A stretch of DNA of 64,000 bases from Andeanibacterium fulvum (lineage in GTDB: Bacteria > Pseudomonadota > Alphaproteobacteria > Sphingomonadales > Sphingomonadaceae): contig NZ_JBANRM010000002.1 of NCBI RefSeq assembly GCF_037154085.1, forward strand, positions 496,001-560,000, in the 5' to 3' direction. The notes under the pieces are model-generated. The model did not search any database. It saw nothing but the letters and a program-made list of their open reading frames with translations, and was not told where the DNA came from. The position numbers and the translations under genes are program-made. Of the stretch, positions 58,294 to 64,000 are shown one piece after another (position 1 is the first letter of the stretch; every line of letters starts with the position of its first letter).

Positions 58294-59223
58294 ATGAGCA
58301 CTGCTGAACGGCCCTGGGAAGGCCGGGTTGCCTTCATCACCGGCGCGGTCACCGGCATCGGCCTGGGCGTGGCGCAGGCCTTTGCGGATGCGGGGATGCG
58401 GCTGGCGCTGTCCTACCGCAACGAGGATGACAAGAACCGCGTGGCCGAATGGTTCAAGGCCAAGGGCTATGAACAGCCCCTGTTCCTCAAGCTCGACGTG
58501 ACTGACCGCGCGCGTTTTGCCGAAGTGGCCGAAGAGGTGGTGAAGCACTTCGGCGAAGTCCACGTGCTGGTGAACAATGCCGGCGTCTCGGTCTTCGGGC
58601 CGACGGACGAGGCGAGCTATGACGATTATGACTGGATCATGGGCGTCAATTTCGGCGGGGTGGTGAACGGGCTCGTCTCGTTCCTGCCCAAGATCAAGGC
58701 CAGCCATGGCCGCCGCCACGTTGTGAACATCGCCAGCATGGCTGCCTTCCTGCCCGGCCCGCAGGCGGGCATCTATACCGCCAGCAAGTTCGCCGTGCGC
58801 GGGCTGACGGAATCGCTGCGATACAATCTGGCGCCGCACAAGATCGGCTGTTCGCTGTGCTGCCCGGCGCTGACCCGCACCAATGCCTGGACCAGCGCGC
58901 TGAAGCGCCCGGACGGTTTCGGCACCAGCGGCTTCCCCGATGTCGCCAAGGGCGAGCTGGAACAGTTCGGCACCGCCTTCGAGGAAGGGATGGACCCCTA
59001 TGAGGTGGGCACCAAGATCCTTGCGGGCATGACCGAGCAGAAGGGCCTGATCCTGACCCACCCCGAACATGGCCCGGATTTCGAGGAAATCCACGCGGCC
59101 ACCATGGCCGCGCTGCCCAAGGAGGAAGCCCCGGCCGGACGCCTCAAGATCGAACAGCTGCGCCGTGACGCGATGAAGGCCGCCGAAGCCGGGCTGGTCA
59201 TCCGCCTCGACGATCTCACCTGA
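58294..59223 (+). CDS. LigD-like short-chain dehydrogenase (C-alpha dehydrogenase type)
   Basis: The 309-residue SDR has AFITGAVTGIGLGVAQAFADAG near residue 14, LVNNAGVSVFGPTDEASYDD near 92, the Ser in VNIASMAAF and Tyr-Lys in YTASKFAV near 163. The stretch DDYDWIMGVNFGGVVNGLVS and the longer C terminus parallel SYK-6 LigD, which oxidises the C-alpha alcohol of beta-aryl ether dimers with NAD. Substrate is inferred. It is divergent from the NTF2-like operon and precedes the exported dienelactone hydrolase-like gene by 125 bp. Confidence 0.85.
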   Translation: MSTAERPWEGRVAFITGAVTGIGLGVAQAFADAGMRLALSYRNEDDKNRVAEWFKAKGYEQPLFLKLDVTDRARFAEVAEEVVKHFGEVHVLVNNAGVSVFGPTDEASYDDYDWIMGVNFGGVVNGLVSFLPKIKASHGRRHVVNIASMAAFLPGPQAGIYTASKFAVRGLTESLRYNLAPHKIGCSLCCPALTRTNAWTSALKRPDGFGTSGFPDVAKGELEQFGTAFEEGMDPYEVGTKILAGMTEQKGLILTHPEHGPDFEEIHAATMAALPKEEAPAGRLKIEQLRRDAMKAAEAGLVIRLDDLT

Positions 59224-59348
59224 TTTCCGTCCCCTGCCTGCCGGTGCCTGATTGGGCATTGGCAGGCCCGGACAAAAACAACATAGTGGCGGCGATCCGG
59301 CGGGGCTTCGTCCACCGGCTGGACGGGAGAAGATCAAGGAGAGAATCG

Positions 59349-60230
59349 ATGTGCGATGATTTCACGGCGCTGGCCGATGATGCCACGCTGACGAAACGGG
59401 GCCTTAGCCGCAGGGACTTTGCGGCGATCAGTGCGGCAGCGATGGGTACGCTGACCGTCAGCACTGCATGTGCCGCGCAGGGCACCGGCCCGGCACTGAC
59501 CGAATCGACCGTCACCATCACCACGCCCGACGGCAAGATGGACGCCTTCTTCGTCCACCCGGCCGAAGGCAAGCATCCCGCCGTCATCATGTATCCCGAC
59601 ATCGCCGGTCTGCGCGATGCCTATAAGGTGATGGCCCGCACGCTGGCCGCATCGGGCTATGCGGTGGTGGCGGTGAACCATTATTACCGCAGCGCCAAGG
59701 CGCCGGTAATGAACACCATCTCCGAATTCTTTGCCCCCGAAGGGCGCGAGAAGCTGGGGCCGATGATGGCCAAGCTTACCGTTCCGGCCATCGTCAGCGA
59801 TGCCAAGGCGATCGTTGCCTGGCTCGACGCGAACCCGGCGGTCGACACGACCAAGAAGATCGCGGCCGAAGGCTATTGCATGACCGGCTCTTACGCCGTG
59901 CGCACTGCCGCTGCCGTGCCCGACCGTGTCGGCGCGGTCAGCTCGTTCCACGGTGGCGGCCTCGTCACTCCGGCGCCGGACAGCCCGCACAAGATGCTCA
60001 AGGGCACCAAGGCGCTCTACCTCTTCGCCATCGCCCAGAATGACGACAAGCGCAGCCCTGACGACAAGGTGGCCCTGCGCCACGCGGCGGAAGATGCGGG
60101 CGTTGGCGCTCGGGTCGAAGTATTCGCCGCCGATCACGGCTGGTGCACGGTGGATTCGGCCGCATACGAGCAGGTCGAAGCCGAACGCGCGCGTACGCTC
60201 TCGCTGTGGAACTACGGCAAGATGGGCTGA
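59349..60230 (+). CDS. Tat-exported dienelactone hydrolase-family protein
   Basis: The 293-residue protein has a twin-arginine signal (LSRRDFAAISAAAMG near residue 20) and a dienelactone-hydrolase fold: KHPAVIMYPDIAGLRDAY near 77, the nucleophile region AEGYCMTGSYAVR near 178 (Cys as in GYCxGG of true enzymes, with Thr replacing the first Gly), and the catalytic His in FAADHGWC near 264. Dienelactone hydrolases normally act in the cytoplasm, so export suggests another ester or lactone substrate. AAGGAGAG precedes the ATG. A strong terminator follows. Confidence 0.85.
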   Translation: MCDDFTALADDATLTKRGLSRRDFAAISAAAMGTLTVSTACAAQGTGPALTESTVTITTPDGKMDAFFVHPAEGKHPAVIMYPDIAGLRDAYKVMARTLAASGYAVVAVNHYYRSAKAPVMNTISEFFAPEGREKLGPMMAKLTVPAIVSDAKAIVAWLDANPAVDTTKKIAAEGYCMTGSYAVRTAAAVPDRVGAVSSFHGGGLVTPAPDSPHKMLKGTKALYLFAIAQNDDKRSPDDKVALRHAAEDAGVGARVEVFAADHGWCTVDSAAYEQVEAERARTLSLWNYGKMG

Positions 60231-60255
60231 TCTGCCCGGCGTCACGCCAAGGTTT

Positions 60256-60294
60256 AAAAAGGCCCCGTCTCACCAAGTGAGGCGGGGCCTTTTT
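60256..60294 (+). terminator. Bidirectional terminator
   Basis: AAAAAGGCCCCG (60256-60267) pairs with CGGGGCCTTTTT (60283-60294), with an inner CTCAC / GTGAG stem and loop CAA. It ends the rightward gene and can also stop leftward transcripts. Confidence 0.95.
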
Positions 60295-60341
60295 CTCGGG
60301 AGCGGTCGTGGCCTTGGAAATACCTACACCAGCCCTCAATT

Positions 60342-60430
60342 GTCACCCTGAACTTGTTTCAGGGTCCATTTCTCCGGATCGAGCAGCAGCCTACGCTGAA
60401 AGATGGATGCTGAAACAAGTTCAGCATGAC
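60342..60430. repeat. Pair of hairpins with compensatory changes
   Basis: Two opposed units lie at 60342-60369 (core CCCTGAACTTGTTTCAGGG) and 60403-60430 (core GCTGAAACAAGTTCAGC). Differences between the arms preserve base pairing. They sit between convergent genes. Confidence 0.85.
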
Positions 60431-60453
60431 GATAGTGCGTTGCCCTTGCCGCC

Positions 60454-61428
60454 TCAGCGCAGGTTCTTGCGCTCGATCGTCACGTCCGGATCGTTGCACA
60501 GGCCGCAATCCTCGCCGGTGAAGCTGCGTGCAGCCTTCTGGCTGCCGCGCAATTGCCACTCCAGCCAGTCCACCGCGATCCGCGCGCCCTTGCCGCCCAG
60601 CGGCTCGTGATAAGTGCCGCCATGGCCCGTGGGCAGGTTCACCATCACGGCGGGCACGTGGTTGATGTGTTCGAAATCGTCCTTGCCGTTGGCATAGGCG
60701 ATGTCGGTCGGCCCGCCCTGGATATAGATCACCGGAGTGTGGATTTTTGCCAGCGCGCTCTTGGGCAGTTCCATGCCGGGAATGCCCAGCGAAGGATCGG
60801 TCAGCAACCCGCTGTTCTGGATCACCAGAGTGTCGATCCGGGGATCGGGGGCGATCTCCAGCGCCTGAATGCCGCCGCAGCTGAACCCGCCCGCAGCAAT
60901 GGCCTTTTGGTCGATCATGCCCTCATAGGGGCTGCCCTTGCGCGCATTTTCGGCCAGCGCCCAGTCGAGCGCACTGGTCAGGTCGGCTGCGGTGGTGGGC
61001 GGCGGGGGATAGGATCCATCGGCGTTACGCCCACGCGGTGCGGCCTTGGGATCGCGCGCGTTCGGCCCGCTGCGCCACTTGCCCGGCGCGATCACCAGAT
61101 AGCCATAGGAAGCGATCTGCGAGAGATGCAGGCGCGAACTGGTGGCATCGTCCGCACAGGCACCATTGCCCCATAGGAACAGGCCCAGCTTGCCCTTGCC
61201 CAGCTTCGACAGGTCCGCGGGGCGATAGATCACGTGATCGGGCAGGGAAGGGGCGACCTCGATCAGAGAGGGGTAGGGGCCATCCCCGGCAGTGTCGGGC
61301 ACCTTGTCCCGCTCGGCCTCTTGCCGCGCCATATCCTCGGGCGAAGTTTGGGCGGCGGCCTGCGCCGTCAGGCCGGCGGCGGCAAGCAGGGCAAGCCCGC
61401 CAGTCAGGTAACGGAGCTTCCTTTGCAT
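60454..61428 (-). CDS. Secreted alpha/beta hydrolase
   Basis: The 324-residue protein has a signal peptide (RKLRYLTGGLALLAAAGL, cleavage near AAAQ). It also has the oxyanion region LFLWGNGACADD near 87, the nucleophile elbow AAGGFSCGGIQAL near 181, an acid region VIYIQGGPTDIAY and a catalytic His in PTGHGGTYHE near 271. A late cysteine pair (EDCGLCND) may form a disulfide. It resembles periplasmic dienelactone-like or cutinase-like hydrolases, with unknown substrate. It is the third gene of a leftward operon with a CmcJ-like and an AKR gene. Confidence 0.8.
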   Translation of the reverse strand: MQRKLRYLTGGLALLAAAGLTAQAAAQTSPEDMARQEAERDKVPDTAGDGPYPSLIEVAPSLPDHVIYRPADLSKLGKGKLGLFLWGNGACADDATSSRLHLSQIASYGYLVIAPGKWRSGPNARDPKAAPRGRNADGSYPPPPTTAADLTSALDWALAENARKGSPYEGMIDQKAIAAGGFSCGGIQALEIAPDPRIDTLVIQNSGLLTDPSLGIPGMELPKSALAKIHTPVIYIQGGPTDIAYANGKDDFEHINHVPAVMVNLPTGHGGTYHEPLGGKGARIAVDWLEWQLRGSQKAARSFTGEDCGLCNDPDVTIERKNLR

Positions 61429-61447
61429 CTCTTCCCCCTCTTATGAT

Positions 61448-62272
61448 CTATTCGAACCAGTAGGCAGTGCCTCGCATTTCCAGGCTGACGCGGGCGGGTG
61501 CATCGGGGCCGACCGCCGGATTGTCGAAGGCGCCATGGGGCATCAGCCGCGCCTTGTCCGTGTCGCTCTCGCTGGTCTTGAACACGATCGCCTCATCGGG
61601 CCGCATGTCGCTGTAATAATACCAGCGGTGGGCCGGATTGTGCTTGATCACGTAATTGCCGAAGCTCCATTCGGGCCCGCCATCCGGCGGATCGAAAATC
61701 GCCAGGCAGTCGATCAAATCGCCTTCCTCCACGCTGGGCCATGCGCACAGCGCCAGCGGCACGTCCTGCGGCGGGCCGGAAAGCACGCGCCAGACATTAT
61801 ATTGCGCGCTGCGCACGATCTTGCGCCCGCCGGTGATTTCCGGGCCGGGCGCGCCCTTGTCGCGGGCCTCCTCGGCAGCGGAGATCGACATGTCGACATG
61901 GGCGAAGCGCGCGGGGTGCGAATTGTCATGCGCCGCGTTCTGGCCCAGCCTTTCGGAAAAGCGCAGGATGCCGCGCGGCACCATGGCGACATGATCGGCG
62001 CCGCTGACGTCCTTCAGCAATTGCTCGATCTCGCCGGCATGGACATGCAGCACGGCGTCCAGATCGGTCAGGTCGGGAACGGCGCTGGCATGCTCCACCA
62101 GCATGAAGCCTTCGCGGTCGAGCGAGGCATCCATGCCCCGCGCATCCTCGATCTCCATTTCGACCGGAGCGAGCGGGACATAGTCCTTCTCATGAGCGTT
62201 GGCGTAGAAATAGGGCTGCTTGCCGGTATCCTCGGTATAGCCGATTGCCGCGCGCACGCTTCCGCCTGCCAT
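61448..62272 (-). CDS. CmcJ/NvfI-family non-haem iron oxygenase-like protein
   Basis: The 274-residue protein matches the CmcJ/NvfI family of Fe(II)/2-oxoglutarate-type enzymes. The likely metal ligands are His and Asp in RFAHVDMS near residue 124 and a distal His in RLMPHGAFDNP near 247, followed by Arg in VSLEMRGTAYWFE. Other family-typical parts are YNVWRVLSGPPQDVPLALC and WYYYSDMRPDEAIVFK. Members hydroxylate antibiotics or catalyse isomerisation in natural-product pathways; the substrate here is open. It lies 19-36 bp from both operon neighbours. Confidence 0.75.
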   Translation of the reverse strand: MAGGSVRAAIGYTEDTGKQPYFYANAHEKDYVPLAPVEMEIEDARGMDASLDREGFMLVEHASAVPDLTDLDAVLHVHAGEIEQLLKDVSGADHVAMVPRGILRFSERLGQNAAHDNSHPARFAHVDMSISAAEEARDKGAPGPEITGGRKIVRSAQYNVWRVLSGPPQDVPLALCAWPSVEEGDLIDCLAIFDPPDGGPEWSFGNYVIKHNPAHRWYYYSDMRPDEAIVFKTSESDTDKARLMPHGAFDNPAVGPDAPARVSLEMRGTAYWFE

Positions 62273-62308
62273 ATGTCCCGTTCCCTCTCCTCGCGGTGTC
62301 CGCTTTGC

Positions 62309-63295
62309 TTAAGCGAAGTCTTCCGTGTCGATCGTCGGCCGGATCGCGTCGTGATAACGGTGTCCGGCAACCGTCTGCTGGTTGATCAGTGCATCCGCCC
62401 GGTCAAGCACATCCTGCGAGATGGCAACGTTGGCGGCGTTGTAATTGTCTTCCAGATGCTGGAGGCTGGTGGTGCCGGGGATTACATGCACATTGTCCCC
62501 GCGGCTCAGCACCCAGGCATTGGCGAGCTGGCCGGGCGTCACGCCCGCTTCGGTGGCAAGCGCCACGAACTGCTCAATCAGTGCCAGGTTCTTGGGCCAG
62601 TTTTCCGCATTGAAGCGCGGCATGACGTTGCGCAGATCGCCCTGTTCCAGCGTGGTCGGGTCTTTCAGTACACCGCCCAGCGCGCCGCGGCCTACCGGGG
62701 AGAAGGCAACCAGCGGAATGCCCAGTTCCTTGCACGTATCCAGAACGCCCAGTTCGACATTGCGGGTCCACAGCGAATATTCGGTCTGCACCGCGCCCAC
62801 CGGATGAACCGCATGGGCCTCGCGAATATGGGCGGAACTCCATTCGGACACGCCATAGGCGCCGATCTTGCCCGCATCGATGGCGGCCTTCATCGCGCCC
62901 ACGGAATCGGCGATCGGCACCTTCGGATCGAAGCGGTGCATATAGTAAAGGTCGATATGGTCGGTATCGAGCAGCTTCAGGCTGGTCTCGATCGCGCTTT
63001 CGATCGCTTCGGGGCTGCAATCGACGCCGCGCTTGGGGCCTTCCACCACGATGCCGCATTTGGATGCGAGGAAGAACTCCTTGCGGCGGCCCTTCAGTGC
63101 CTCGGCGATCAGCGCCTCGTTCTTGCCCGCGCCATAGATGCGGGCAGTGTCGAGGTGATCGTAACCCAGATCGAGCGCGCGGTTGAGCAGCTTGATCCCG
63201 TCTTCCTGGCTCGGCGGAGTGCCATAGGCCCAGGACAGGTTCATGCAGCCGAGGCCGACGGGATGGACGGAGCGGTTTGCCAGTTGGCGCTTCAT
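62309..63295 (-). CDS. Aldo/keto reductase
   Basis: The 328-residue TIM-barrel oxidoreductase has the AKR tetrad: Asp and Tyr in DHLDTARIYGAGKNE near residue 52, Lys in FFLASKCG near 80 and His in LYYMHRFDP near 118. The NADPH-binding end is visible as PGTTSLQHLEDN near 275. It likely reduces or oxidises a carbonyl group of an aromatic intermediate. GAGGAAA lies before the ATG. It is the first gene of the AKR-CmcJ-hydrolase operon. Confidence 0.9.
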   Translation of the reverse strand: MKRQLANRSVHPVGLGCMNLSWAYGTPPSQEDGIKLLNRALDLGYDHLDTARIYGAGKNEALIAEALKGRRKEFFLASKCGIVVEGPKRGVDCSPEAIESAIETSLKLLDTDHIDLYYMHRFDPKVPIADSVGAMKAAIDAGKIGAYGVSEWSSAHIREAHAVHPVGAVQTEYSLWTRNVELGVLDTCKELGIPLVAFSPVGRGALGGVLKDPTTLEQGDLRNVMPRFNAENWPKNLALIEQFVALATEAGVTPGQLANAWVLSRGDNVHVIPGTTSLQHLEDNYNAANVAISQDVLDRADALINQQTVAGHRYHDAIRPTIDTEDFA

Positions 63296-63413
63296 GGATT
63301 TCCTCGTCTGGAGCGTGAAGGGGGCTCAGCGGATGGCGGCCTGAACCGCCTTGCCGGCCCTCTTTAATCGCCGGGCGCGTATTGGCAATCGGCTGCGCGA
63401 GCCAGATGCGCGC

Positions 63414-63782
63414 TCAGTGCGAAGAGAGTGCGCCCTTCGCCCAGTCGAGATAGTCGGCGATGCTGGCATGGACGGCATCGGCCGAATGGATATAGTCGTC
63501 GCGCTGGGTGCTGATCGCGTGCAGCGACCAGCGGGCCTGATGGTTGGCAAGCCGCGTGCGCACGCCGTCGAGCCGATGCTGGAACTCCGCGAACAGTTCA
63601 GGGCGATAGCGCAGGCGCTCATCCCCCGGCAGGCTGCCGATCAGATTGCCCGTCGCGGTGGAGAATTCCTGCCGCAGCGAGACGATCTGCCCATTAAGGT
63701 CCGGGCCGGCCTTGTGCACCGCGACCCGCATCTGGCGATTTATCTGTTCCATGGCGCCTAAGATGCGCTCAAGTTCAGCCAA
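63414..63782 (-). CDS. Small hypothetical helical protein
   Basis: I do not recognise this roughly 122-residue, mostly helical and soluble protein (AELERILGAMEQINRQMRVA at the start, then LIGSLPGDERLRYRPELFAE and DDYIHSADAVHASIADYLDW). The start is put at a TTG with GGGGGAG eight bases upstream; the longer GTG start at 63815 would lie inside a terminator. Size and helical content would suit a flagellar or secretion chaperone, but this is a guess from appearance. Confidence 0.55.
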   Translation of the reverse strand: MAELERILGAMEQINRQMRVAVHKAGPDLNGQIVSLRQEFSTATGNLIGSLPGDERLRYRPELFAEFQHRLDGVRTRLANHQARWSLHAISTQRDDYIHSADAVHASIADYLDWAKGALSSH

Positions 63783-63806
63783 GGCGAATACTCCCCCAAG
63801 TTTCGC

Positions 63807-63846
63807 AAAAAACACGGGCCCAACGCCTAAATCGTTGAACCCGTGT
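63807..63846 (-). terminator. Terminator of the gene entering from the right
   Basis: On the minus strand ACACGGGTTCAACG and CGTTGGGCCCGTGT form a stem with a small mismatch around loop ATTTAGG, followed by six T. It lies about 80 bp past the stop of the truncated gene. Confidence 0.88.
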
Positions 63847-63924
63847 AATGATTTACCCGTAACTGCTAAATCCGCAACCGTAACCGCGCCGAAACGTTTG
63901 AGAATCGGCGCGGCAGTGCGGGAA

Positions 63925-64000
63925 TCAGGACCAGCCGTCCTGAGCTTCGAGGCTGGCGGCCAGTTCGCCGATCACGCGGTAGCAGTCCAGCACGCTGGAG
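63925..64000 (-). CDS. 3' end of an unidentified gene
   Basis: The last 24 codons and stop of a leftward gene are present, ending in GELAASLEAQDGWS. The frame, stop and downstream terminator fit a real gene, but the fragment is too short to identify. Confidence 0.55.
   Translation of the reverse strand, partial: SSVLDCYRVIGELAASLEAQDGWS

Overview
The window is GC-rich alphaproteobacterial chromosome, most likely from a sphingomonad (Novosphingobium or a close relative). The basis is a GapR/DUF2312 protein next to pyruvate kinase, several TonB-dependent receptors with short Ala-rich signal peptides, a LigM-type tetrahydrofolate-dependent O-demethylase, LigF-like glutathione transferases and a LigD-like short-chain dehydrogenase. 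That catabolic set is best known from Sphingobium sp. SYK-6 and Novosphingobium. I see no rRNA, tRNA, CRISPR array, insertion sequence or integrase.

Region 1 (1-24 kb) is mostly housekeeping: the 3' part of rpoC with a strong terminator, a hypothetical protein, a secreted TPR-like protein, a Tat-exported PhoX-type phosphatase, nadE, a small lipoprotein, gltX, a TlpA-like thioredoxin with a membrane domain, chrA, a pentapeptide-repeat protein, pyk, DUF1244, gapR, a CPBP protease, YbjQ, yebC-DUF3147-ruvC-ABM, an ArsC/Spx-like protein, a bestrophin, ubiG and lysC.

Region 2 (24-32 kb) covers iron and oxidative stress. It has a PepSY membrane protein and a TonB receptor behind a Fur-like box, a secreted SnoaL-like protein, katG, a nitronate monooxygenase-like flavoprotein and a GNAT acetyltransferase. 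An 850-bp gene-free stretch follows, holding a 143-bp hairpin repeat, a sigma70-like promoter and several REP-like hairpins.

Region 3 (32-63 kb) is an accessory catabolic island for lignin-type aromatics. It contains a LigM-type O-demethylase, a VOC protein, a long leftward series (two GSTs, PQQ alcohol dehydrogenase, aldehyde dehydrogenase, amidohydrolase, phosphatase-like protein, SDR, LigF-like GST, zinc-type dehydrogenase, MFS transporter, TauD dioxygenase), a MetE-like protein, two paralogous TonB receptors, an operon of three NTF2/SnoaL-like proteins plus an amidohydrolase, a divergent LigD-like SDR, an exported dienelactone hydrolase-like protein, and an operon of aldo/keto reductase, CmcJ-like oxygenase and alpha/beta hydrolase. 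The inferred logic is uptake by TonB receptors and MFS, C-alpha oxidation by the SDR, glutathione-dependent ether cleavage by GSTs, side-chain oxidation by PQQ-ADH and ALDH, O-demethylation by LigM with methyl transfer to tetrahydrofolate, and decarboxylation or hydrolysis by the amidohydrolases. Substrates are not proven by sequence.

Two observations stand out. A 455-bp element has 30-bp inverted repeats (29/30 matching) that tightly enclose a single GxxExxY-family gene carrying PD-(D/E)XK nuclease residues. A shared 19-bp operator-like palindrome (TTGTAWG-N5-CWTACAA type) occurs in three promoter regions of the island and suggests an undescribed regulon. The window ends with a small hypothetical gene and the last 24 codons of another leftward gene.
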